From contig WRDL01000056.1 of NCBI GenBank assembly GCA_009784095.1, forward strand, positions 1-9,211: a stretch of DNA of 9,211 nt. Direction: 5' to 3'. Of this stretch, positions 1 to 5,657 are shown piece after piece. The notes under the pieces are model-generated. The model was not told the DNA's origin. It worked only from the letters and a program-made list of their open reading frames with translations, and searched no databases. The DNA is from Coriobacteriia bacterium. GTDB taxonomy: Bacteria > Actinomycetota > Coriobacteriia > WRKU01. The position numbers were made by a program, and so were the translations under genes. Every line of letters begins with the position of its first letter. Position 1 is the stretch's first letter.

Positions 1-42
1 ACACTCTACGGTCTGCAACGCATCGCGCGACTGGGACAGTAG
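1..42 (+). CDS. Possible 3' end of an unidentified plus-strand gene (partial)
   Basis: Frame 1 from the left edge reads TLYGLQRIARLGQ and then TAG at 40-42. The composition is protein-like, but 13 residues are too few to name a family. Two things support it. A plus-strand terminator-like hairpin lies about 50 bp downstream. The last residues and stop (Gly-Gln-TAG) come from the outer end of the inverted repeat at 32-168, exactly as at the end of the converging gene on the other strand. The other two plus frames also stay open over this short stretch, so the frame assignment is tentative. Confidence 0.4.
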   Translation, partial: TLYGLQRIARLGQ

Positions 43-168
43 GTGGGACAATAGGGTCGGTTCCTTTTGTCCCACCCGCACTCAAGTGAGAACGGATCCT
101 CGAAAGGATCCGTTCTGTCATTTTTCTGGGTGACGTTTGGGACAAAAGGAACCGACCCTACTGTCCCA
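32..168. repeat. REP/MITE-like inverted repeat, copy 1
   Basis: Arms at 44-74 and 138-168 are 31-nt reverse complements with a single mismatch (position 51 is A where the partner predicts G). The spacer between them is 63 nt. Each arm is itself an imperfect palindrome, beginning TGGGACA and ending TGTCCCA, with a core of GGGTCGGTTCCTTTT. An extra partial copy of the arm end, TGGGACAGTAGG, lies at 32-43 directly outside the left arm. The layout resembles two head-to-head REP monomers. Sequences of this general look (GGTTCCTTTTGTCCC with GGGAC ends) are, from general knowledge, often dispersed non-autonomous repeats mobilised by REP-associated transposases. No transposase is present here, so that link is inferred. 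Confidence 0.85.
89..125 (+). terminator. Rho-independent-type terminator, plus strand
   Basis: A perfect 12-bp stem (89-100 with 105-116, AGAACGGATCCT) closes a CGAA tetraloop. It is followed by GTCA and a run of five T at 121-125. The T run is on the plus strand only, so it would stop plus-strand transcripts such as that of the gene ending at 42. No T run follows the stem on the minus strand. It sits entirely between the two arms of the inverted repeat. The four-base offset between stem and T run makes it a moderate terminator rather than a textbook one. Confidence 0.6.
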
Positions 169-1525
169 CTCTCTTGGTCGCGACCGCGATCATCGAAACT
201 GAGACGAGCACCAAACCCAGCATTGGCAGCAGAGCACTCGTGTCGCCGGTATCCGGAGTTGACGGTGTGACCGGTGGCACTACGTTCTTGGTCCAATGCG
301 CATAGAGCGTCATGGTGCCCGGAACCGTATCGGTCGCGAAGTTCCAGAGTACTCCACCGGTCGGGTCGGTCCACCAACCGACAAAGGTATAACCGGCTTT
401 GGTCGGATTGGTCGGTGCTGCGACCAGTGAGCCGACCGGCACCTCAACAGAAAGGATCGGCGTGTTGTTCTGACCATCGAAGTACACTGTTACCAGCTCG
501 GTCCAATGGGCGTATAACGTCATGTCACTCGTCACCGGGTCAGCAAAATCCCACAACACACCATCGGCGGTAAACCACCCGTCAAAAACGTAGCCGTCAC
601 GTACCGGATCGGCTGGTTGAGCAACAGGATCGCCGGGGATGACCGGCTCGGTAAATGCAGGATCACCATTATCAGGCTCAAAGGTTACTTCCAGATACGT
701 GTTGGCGATATATCCGCCATCTCCTTCCGTGAAGAAGATCTTTTCTAGCTCAAGGTTGATTGCCGGACGAATGACCTGGTAAGGGCTGCTATAGACGGTA
801 TTGAGAAGAACACCGGAGGTATATACCGTGTAAGCTGTGTTGGCAGCTCTTCCCTGTGAGCGAAGCCACCATGCCTCAGGGTTATATCCGCCGACCGGAT
901 TGTAGTATGCATATTGCGTCACAGAGGCCACACGGGATGCGTTGGTCGTCCATCCGTATGAGCCAAGAGCAATCTCACCCTCGCTAAGGAGAAACACCTT
1001 ATCTTGAGTATCGGGTCCACCGGGCCATGTGGTGCCCCCTACATTAAAGGGTAGGGTATCAGGAGTGTGAACATCCGTCAGGTCTATTGCAGCTTGCTCT
1101 GCATCTTTAAAAGCCACATTGAGAAACGAATCATTCAGCCACGCGCGCATGCCACTATCTGCCCATGGCACCCAGGTAGTAGCTGTTGGGTTCCATTGAT
1201 GATAGTCCAGTCCATATTGCGATACCAGAAACAGCTCATCGCCGTCATTTTCCAGCACACGCCAGGCAATCGGTTCGATGGCAAAGTTGCGGGTTCCTAC
1301 CGTGACATAGTCGACCCCTTCGACCAAGTCAGTGATATCCGTGATTAGTGACTGCGGATAGTGGCCGAAAAACACGATGTCGCCGACGACGAGATCGGCA
1401 GGGTCGATGATAGCGGCACCTGCCAGCGTCGCTATCTGCATGAAGAGTAATACCCCGATCAGTATAAGAGGCAGGAACCTATGCGAAATCATGTTTCTTG
1501 GGGTTTTCTTGCGAGAATCGTACAT
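158..1525 (-). CDS. Secreted surface protein: DUF6273-like region, two Listeria-Bacteroides repeats, C-terminal sorting-like signal
   Basis: This 455-residue protein is probably exported and anchored to the cell envelope. Residues 1-16 are basic, 17-36 are hydrophobic, and a likely signal peptidase site follows in the AGAA stretch (35-38). Residues about 85-260 resemble DUF6273: IAWRVLE, WADSGMRAWLN, DKVFLLSEGEI, WWLRS and VIRPAINL. Two Flg_new-type repeats follow at about 279-342 and 345-412, each ending in GYxFxGWxT...MTLYAHWT. The tail has TPDTG (423-427), a hydrophobic span (430-448) and KR (451-452). This is the layout of a sortase signal, with Thr in place of the Leu of LPXTG. A GGGAGGT Shine-Dalgarno (1530-1536) five bases upstream fixes the start. 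The last codons (Gly-Gln-TAG) lie inside the inverted repeat. Ligand and function are unknown. Base composition looks less GC-rich than the neighbours by eye. Confidence 0.85.
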   Translation of the reverse strand: MYDSRKKTPRNMISHRFLPLILIGVLLFMQIATLAGAAIIDPADLVVGDIVFFGHYPQSLITDITDLVEGVDYVTVGTRNFAIEPIAWRVLENDGDELFLVSQYGLDYHQWNPTATTWVPWADSGMRAWLNDSFLNVAFKDAEQAAIDLTDVHTPDTLPFNVGGTTWPGGPDTQDKVFLLSEGEIALGSYGWTTNASRVASVTQYAYYNPVGGYNPEAWWLRSQGRAANTAYTVYTSGVLLNTVYSSPYQVIRPAINLELEKIFFTEGDGGYIANTYLEVTFEPDNGDPAFTEPVIPGDPVAQPADPVRDGYVFDGWFTADGVLWDFADPVTSDMTLYAHWTELVTVYFDGQNNTPILSVEVPVGSLVAAPTNPTKAGYTFVGWWTDPTGGVLWNFATDTVPGTMTLYAHWTKNVVPPVTPSTPDTGDTSALLPMLGLVLVSVSMIAVATKRVGQ

Positions 1526-1594
1526 CGTGACCTCCCAAACTCAGTACAAAGACACAAAGCAAATAAAAGCGGTTTTTGACCGTTTTGCGTTTTC

Positions 1595-1622
1595 AGTATA
1601 GCGGAAATAAATGTCGAGTGAA
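1595..1622 (-). promoter_or_regulatory. Sigma70-like promoter for the surface-protein gene
   Basis: On the minus strand, TTCACT (1617-1622) and TATACT (1595-1600) are separated by 16 bp. They match the -35 and -10 consensus at 4/6 and 5/6 positions. Transcription would start near 1588, giving a 5' leader of about 60 nt that ends in a strong Shine-Dalgarno. The site lies in the AT-rich 120-bp gap after the biotin-ligase-like gene, so the surface protein is probably transcribed on its own. Confidence 0.6.
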
Positions 1623-1645
1623 ATGTTTTGATGCGAAATGCCGAG

Positions 1646-2101
1646 CTACTCTTCGATAACACCTGCAAGCCAGCGCATGTAGAGATCCTCGACGGCGTCG
1701 ACCACCTGACGTGCCAGCTCGTCGGGCGCATGATCGATACCGATGCCGATCACCAATGCGTCCTTGGTCTGCTCCATCAAAATGCCCGCGACCTTCTCGT
1801 CTCTGCGATATACATCGTTTGGTGGCTTGACCCAATAGATACCTACAGCAGATTTGGTCAGGATGTCACGTAGGGTCTCAGCGACCAACAACGTGAGCTC
1901 TGTCGCCTCCTTGGCAGGAGGAGTGAAAGCGATCGAAAGGTAGGTCCAACCCGGCGGGCTCACCCAGCTGTTCCCGCGCGTGCCACGACCGGCGGTCTGC
2001 TCATCGGCACGAAACGCCTTCGGGAGCGCGCCACCACCTGCCGCATAGTCGCGGGCCCAGTCGTTGGTCGAGGCCACCTTTTTTTTGTGTTTGATTTTCA
2101 T
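1646..2101 (-). CDS. Minimal biotin-protein-ligase-like protein (catalytic core only)
   Basis: This 151-residue protein resembles the BirA/BPL catalytic core, which activates biotin as biotinyl-AMP and attaches it to a carboxylase carrier lysine. Visible landmarks are STNDWA (11-16), ADEQTAGRGTRGNSW (32-46, biotin/AMP loop), SPPGWTYLS (48-56), KPPND (92-96), EKVAGIL (102-108, with the conserved active-site Lys103) and GIGID (119-123). The usual forms are KWPND and GIGIN, so Trp and Asn have been replaced. BirA-type ligases are commonly about 250-320 residues. This one has no N-terminal helix-turn-helix and no C-terminal SH3-like domain, and the stretch after GIGID is only 28 residues. I see no frameshift continuation in other frames. 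The Shine-Dalgarno is weak (GGAATGGT or a distant AAGG). An A8 run covers codons 6-8. It may be an active compact ligase, a divergent relative or a decaying gene. Confidence 0.72.
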   Translation of the reverse strand: MKIKHKKKVASTNDWARDYAAGGGALPKAFRADEQTAGRGTRGNSWVSPPGWTYLSIAFTPPAKEATELTLLVAETLRDILTKSAVGIYWVKPPNDVYRRDEKVAGILMEQTKDALVIGIGIDHAPDELARQVVDAVEDLYMRWLAGVIEE

Positions 2102-2141
2102 ACCATTCCAGCATACCTTATTTATCGAAACGCCGACGGTA

Positions 2142-2205
2142 GAGACAGTAGGGTCGGTTCCTTTCGTCCCACATATGTGACCAAAGGAACCGACCCTACT
2201 GTCTC
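2142..2205. repeat. REP/MITE-like inverted repeat, copy 2
   Basis: A 23-bp perfect inverted repeat (2142-2164 with 2183-2205, starting GAGACAGTAGGGTCGG) surrounds an 18-nt centre containing the palindrome CACATATGTG (2170-2179). It shares GACAGTAGGGTCGGTTCCTTT with copy 1. Both arms read GAGACAG where copy 1 reads GGGACAG, so the change is matched on both sides. An imperfect tandem copy of the arm end (ACTGTCTC at 2198-2205, ACTGTCTG at 2206-2213) sits outside the right arm. It lies 12 bp past the thrS stop and about 40 bp before the biotin-ligase-like start. As RNA it would form a long hairpin between those genes. No T run follows on either strand, so mRNA stabilisation or partial attenuation is more likely than simple termination. 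Confidence 0.85.
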
Positions 2206-2217
2206 ACTGTCTGATTA

Positions 2218-3951
2218 CTATCCCGGTTTTTGCGAGGTGACCAGCTCGGTGAACTCGTCGAGCTTCATCGTGCCCATGTCGCCATCGGTGCGATGACGGA
2301 CCGCGACGACTCCGTTCTCGATCTCGCGCTTGCCCATGATCAGCATATAGGGGACCTTCTGCGCGGTCGCTTTGGCGATCTTGGCGCCCATCCTCTCGGC
2401 GCTCGAGTCGATCTCTACACGCACGCCTGCTGATGACAGGTCACGTGCCACCGACTCCGCCGCCTCGAGCTGGTCGTCACTGATCGGGATGATCGTCGCC
2501 TGCACGGGGGCGAGCCAGACCGGGAACGCGCCCGCGTAGTGCTCGATCAAGATCCCGAAGAAGCGCTCCATCGAACCCAAGATGGCGCGATGCAGCATAT
2601 AGGGACGCTCGACGGTGTTATCGGCGGTGCGGTATTCCAGATCGAACTTCTCGGGCATCAGCGCGTCGAACTGGATGGTCGAACACTGCCAGGTGCGCCC
2701 GATGGCATCCCGCAGATGGATATCGATCTTGGGTCCGTAGAACGCACCGTCACCCTCGTTGATCTCATAGTCGATCCCACGCTTGTCGAGGGTATCTTTC
2801 AGGATCGAGGTGGTGAACTCCCACGTCTCATCGGTGCCCATCGATTTTTCCGGACGTGTCGAGAGCTCAGCGGTATAGGTGAACCCGAACGTGTTCATAA
2901 TATAGTCGACCAGGTCGAGCATCGCGTTGACCTCGTCGGCGACCTGGTCGGCGCGACAGAAGATGTGCGCGTCGTCTTGGGTAAAACTGCGTGCGCGCAT
3001 CAGCCCATGCACGACACCGGAGAGTTCGTGACGATACACGGTACCGAACTCGAACAGACGAATGGGCAGGTCACGGTAGCTATGCAGATTGTCCGCATAG
3101 ATCATGAGGTGACCGGGACAGTTCATCGGTTTGATGCCGTATTCGTTGATCTTGGGATGCTTCTCATCACCATCGTTGATCTCAAAGAAGTACATATTGT
3201 CCCGATAGTTCTCCCAGTGTCCACTGCGCTTCCAGACATCGGACTTGTAGACGTGCGGGGTGATCGCCTCGACATAGCCACGCTCGTAGAGCGCCGCACG
3301 AAGCCAATCCTGCAAAAGCCGCATCACGCGCGCACCCTTGGGGTGATACATCGGCAGACCGGCGCCTGCCTCTTCGCTGAAGCTGAACAGGTCGAGCTCG
3401 CGACCCAGCTTGCGATGATCGCGCTTCTCGGCCTCCTCCATGCGTGTGAGATACTCGTCGAGCTGCGCGTCATCTTCCCACGCGGTGCCGTAGATGCGCT
3501 GGAGCATCGGACGATCGCTGTCGCCATGCCAGTATGCGCCGGCGAGCTTCGTCAGCTTGAAGTGACCGAGCGCGCCGGTGTCATCTACATGGGGACCGCG
3601 ACATAGATCGGTAAACGAGCCCGAGGTATAGAAACTGATCTCCTCGTCTTCGGGCAGCTCGTCGATCAACTCGAGTTTGTAGGGCTGATCTTTCATGAGC
3701 TCTTTGGCGTCCGCGCGATCGAGCACCTTTTTGGTGAAGGGACGCTTCTGCGCGATGATCTCGTGCATGCGCTGCTCGATACGCTCGAGGTCATCGGGCG
3801 TGAAGGTATGCTTGGAATCGAAGTCGTAGTAGAAGCCGTCCTCGATCGACGGACCGATACCGAACCGGGTACCGGGAAACAGCTCACCGACCGCCTCGGC
3901 CATAACGTGCGCGGTGGAATGACGAATTTGGTCTAATTCAGCGATGTTCAT
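2218..3951 (-). CDS. thrS: Threonine--tRNA ligase lacking the TGS domain
   Basis: Class II aminoacyl-tRNA synthetase that charges tRNA-Thr in the cytoplasm. The 577 residues begin directly in the editing domain: HSTAH (His11, His15) plus DLCRGPH (Cys117, His121) make up the complete Ser-tRNA(Thr) editing site. The catalytic core has PMNCPGH (Cys278), motif 2 FGTVYRHE (302-309) with TQDDAH (His329), and motif 3 with LHRAILGSMERF (His454). Cys278, His329 and His454 match the zinc ligands. The anticodon-binding domain is about 478-577. The E. coli enzyme has 642 residues. The missing part is the roughly 60-residue N-terminal TGS domain. It cannot be restored upstream, because an in-frame TAG (3970-3972) lies six codons before the ATG. 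AAGGG, nine bases upstream, is the Shine-Dalgarno. It follows the zinc-ribbon gene by 18 bp and is probably cotranscribed with it. The end has two stops in a row (TAG TAA). Confidence 0.97.
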   Translation of the reverse strand: MNIAELDQIRHSTAHVMAEAVGELFPGTRFGIGPSIEDGFYYDFDSKHTFTPDDLERIEQRMHEIIAQKRPFTKKVLDRADAKELMKDQPYKLELIDELPEDEEISFYTSGSFTDLCRGPHVDDTGALGHFKLTKLAGAYWHGDSDRPMLQRIYGTAWEDDAQLDEYLTRMEEAEKRDHRKLGRELDLFSFSEEAGAGLPMYHPKGARVMRLLQDWLRAALYERGYVEAITPHVYKSDVWKRSGHWENYRDNMYFFEINDGDEKHPKINEYGIKPMNCPGHLMIYADNLHSYRDLPIRLFEFGTVYRHELSGVVHGLMRARSFTQDDAHIFCRADQVADEVNAMLDLVDYIMNTFGFTYTAELSTRPEKSMGTDETWEFTTSILKDTLDKRGIDYEINEGDGAFYGPKIDIHLRDAIGRTWQCSTIQFDALMPEKFDLEYRTADNTVERPYMLHRAILGSMERFFGILIEHYAGAFPVWLAPVQATIIPISDDQLEAAESVARDLSSAGVRVEIDSSAERMGAKIAKATAQKVPYMLIMGKREIENGVVAVRHRTDGDMGTMKLDEFTELVTSQKPG

Positions 3952-3969
3952 GAGGTATGTCCCTTGTAA

Positions 3970-4542
3970 CTAGAAGTCGAAATCAACATCAGCGAACGAT
4001 CCCGTACCGACGCTTGAGAGACGGCCCGATCTGCCAGAGCGTTTCGATTGGCAGTACGGGCACGCGTGCCAGTTCGGCTTGATCGGGCGTCCGCAATAAT
4101 CACATTTGATACGAAGTTCACTTAGGCAATCAGGGCAGATCAGGTAATCGCTCGCAATACCCGCTCCGCATTTGGGGCATGATTTATTCTCGAGTTCAGC
4201 GTCGAGCAGGCGAAGGCTCAGATCGCGCTCCTGGGCATCAGCGGTAAATTCTGCGGGGCGGATGATCATATATATGATGACGAGCGAGATGACGGTGAAG
4301 AACGGCAACAGCCCGATCAGCGAGAGTCCGTACTTGACGAAGGGAAGACCCGCGATGATACCGACAAAAGTACACACCAGACCGATCGCTCCCCAGATGA
4401 TCGCTCCTGCCGAGCGTTTGATCGCATCTCGGTAGAGCCAGTACACCAACGCACAGGTGATGACGAGGAAGACGACTCCGATGACTCCCGATGCGACTTT
4501 GAACATGCCGCTTTCGAGAATAGGCGCAAAAAGTCCACTCAT
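3970..4542 (-). CDS. Three-helix membrane protein with C-terminal double zinc ribbon
   Basis: A 190-residue protein of unknown function. Three hydrophobic spans (about 15-37, 45-66 and 74-95) form an N-terminal membrane domain. A charged linker follows (100-120), then two CxxC...CxxC zinc ribbons: Cys122/125/136/139 and Cys147/150/161/164. The tail is basic (KRSGRSGR, 167-174) and then acidic and aromatic, ending FADVDFDF. The ribbons are expected on the cytoplasmic side, where they could bind a protein or nucleic acid; that is inference. The start is the ATG preceded by a purine-rich AGGGATGGGA stretch. It is the first gene after a possible promoter and lies 18 bp upstream of thrS in the same reading frame, separated only by its own TAG and six codons. 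No named family is recognised beyond the zinc-ribbon class. Confidence 0.85.
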   Translation of the reverse strand: MSGLFAPILESGMFKVASGVIGVVFLVITCALVYWLYRDAIKRSAGAIIWGAIGLVCTFVGIIAGLPFVKYGLSLIGLLPFFTVISLVIIYMIIRPAEFTADAQERDLSLRLLDAELENKSCPKCGAGIASDYLICPDCLSELRIKCDYCGRPIKPNWHACPYCQSKRSGRSGRLSSVGTGSFADVDFDF

Positions 4543-4580
4543 AACAATCCCATCCCTACCATGATCTCTATTGCCGTCTC

Positions 4581-4589
4581 ATTGTAGCA
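4581..4589 (-). promoter_or_regulatory. Possible extended -10 promoter for the zinc-ribbon/thrS unit
   Basis: The minus strand reads TGCTACAAT, an extended -10 (TGn plus TACAAT, 5/6 to consensus). It lies in the 56-bp gap between the pseudo-peptidase stop and the zinc-ribbon start. No good -35 is seen at the expected spacing, which is tolerable for the extended -10 class. Transcription would start about 30 nt before the ATG. The leader is far too short to hold a T-box, although a tRNA synthetase lies downstream. Confidence 0.4.
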
Positions 4590-4598
4590 TTCAGCGTG

Positions 4599-5642
4599 TC
4601 AGTAAGAGTCGACCTGATAGCTCTCTTGTACCACTACGGGTTGCTTACGTCTGAACAGCGACATCAGCAGCAGTGAGAGCAGGAATGCCCCCAGCGTCCA
4701 CCAAATATGGTCGGTGAGCCAATCGAGAAGCGCGCCCAGATAGGGGATCGAGACGAGCTTCTTCATCAGGACCTGCTCTTCGGTGAACTGCTCGTGCGTA
4801 TTCTCCCGATCAGCGAGCGCGATCGTATCGTAGGTCGTACGCGATTCCGCACGTATCACGTTAACGACACGTCGAAGCGCCGCCCTACCCTCGGATTCTT
4901 GATTGGTCGCGAAGAGAAGATCGTCGCCGATGACTCCGCCGTTGGGCTCCATCTCACGGGCGATGATCAGACTGCCGTTTCGAATATCGGGTTCCATATC
5001 GCTTCTACGTTGGTAATAGACCCCGAAATCACCGAACGAGGTGATCGGGTTATTGCGTGTCAGGAACGCAAACGCGCTCAGCAGTAGTCCAAGCACCGCG
5101 GCGATCCACAAAAGGATGCCGAGCGTGCGCATCAGTCCACGCCAACCGCCGGGTCGCTCGACTTGCTCTGCCAGATCATCAAATGTCGCGGTGGTCTCTG
5201 GAGGCAGTGGGGTCCCGATGACCTGCTCAGGGGGTAGTGGTTGCTCGACGGGGGTGACGACCACCTCCGGGGTGTCGACAAGCGGTGCGACCTCGACTGT
5301 TTTCTGCTCGATGAACTCTTCGAAGATCGGTGTCTCTTCGACCGTGATCGGAGTTGCGACCGTAACCGTCTGCTCGACCACCGGCTGAGTTGCCGGCTGG
5401 GTCACTGGCTCGACCATCGGCTGAGTTACCGGTTGAGTTACCGGTCGAGCTGTAGGCTCAATCACCGGCGCGGAGATCTCGACCGTCGAGGTAGGTGCGA
5501 CCGGCATGACCGCGGTCGCGGTGAGCGGCGGCGCCTCCGCCGAGGCTTGTTGCAGCATCTGATCTGCGATGCGCAGCTCCTGCGCTTTTTGCAGATAAGC
5601 GAGATATATCTCCTCGGTCGTGCGGGGAACAAATTTCGACAT
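4599..5642 (-). CDS. Signal-peptidase-I-like (S26 family) membrane protein with catalytic residues replaced
   Basis: A 347-residue protein. Residues 1-35 are helical and charged. Residues 36-160 are a Pro/Val/Thr/Glu-rich, low-complexity cytoplasmic region with repeated PVTQP-type units. A membrane span follows at about 170-193, then an extracytoplasmic domain (200-310), a second span (312-330) and a basic RRKQ stop-transfer. The domain follows the SipW-like S26 pattern: DMEPDIRNGSLII (215-227) matches the SMEPTIxxGSLVxV box, IGDD (238-241) the GD step, LRRVV (256-260) the THRVV box, and SIPYLG (298-303) the terminal IPYLG. The expected nucleophilic Ser is Asp215 and the expected His is Arg257, so peptidase activity is unlikely. 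A scaffold or substrate-binding role is inferred. GAGGGG sits nine bases before the ATG. It is 15 bp downstream of the DivIVA-like gene and probably cotranscribed with it. The alignment is by eye. Confidence 0.72.
   Translation of the reverse strand: MSKFVPRTTEEIYLAYLQKAQELRIADQMLQQASAEAPPLTATAVMPVAPTSTVEISAPVIEPTARPVTQPVTQPMVEPVTQPATQPVVEQTVTVATPITVEETPIFEEFIEQKTVEVAPLVDTPEVVVTPVEQPLPPEQVIGTPLPPETTATFDDLAEQVERPGGWRGLMRTLGILLWIAAVLGLLLSAFAFLTRNNPITSFGDFGVYYQRRSDMEPDIRNGSLIIAREMEPNGGVIGDDLLFATNQESEGRAALRRVVNVIRAESRTTYDTIALADRENTHEQFTEEQVLMKKLVSIPYLGALLDWLTDHIWWTLGAFLLSLLLMSLFRRKQPVVVQESYQVDSY
5373..5447. repeat. Degenerate 12-15 bp tandem repeat coding PVTQP units
   Basis: This coding stretch encodes residues 66-90 of the pseudo-peptidase protein, a run of PVTQ, PVTQ, PMVE, PVTQ, PATQ and PVVE units. 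Near-identical DNA blocks of the GAGTTACCGG type recur on the plus strand between about 5424 and 5443. The copies have diverged, so this looks like an older in-frame expansion of a disordered linker rather than an actively slipping microsatellite. Confidence 0.65.
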
Positions 5643-5657
5643 GATCGCTATCCCCTC

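Noticed and set aside
1562..1590. Small stem (CGGT/ACCG) in the leader of the surface-protein gene
   Set aside because: Only four base pairs and no riboswitch-like conserved core, so chance is likely.
1593..1835. A frameshifted C-terminal continuation of the biotin-ligase-like protein in another minus frame
   Set aside because: The overlapping frame encodes an Arg-rich, low-quality peptide without BPL motifs, so there is no sign that a frameshift removed the C-terminus.
2102..2141. A promoter for the biotin-ligase-like gene between the repeat and its ATG
   Set aside because: No -10/-35 pair with acceptable spacing was found. TAAATA lacks a partner.
2539..3606. A 355-codon open frame on the plus strand opposite thrS
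   Set aside because: thrS on the minus strand is certain. The antisense frame shows no family motif and is the usual shadow of a GC-rich gene.
4543..4598. T-box or other riboswitch ahead of the zinc-ribbon/thrS unit
   Set aside because: The gap is only 56 bp and has no T-box-like sequence or antiterminator structure.
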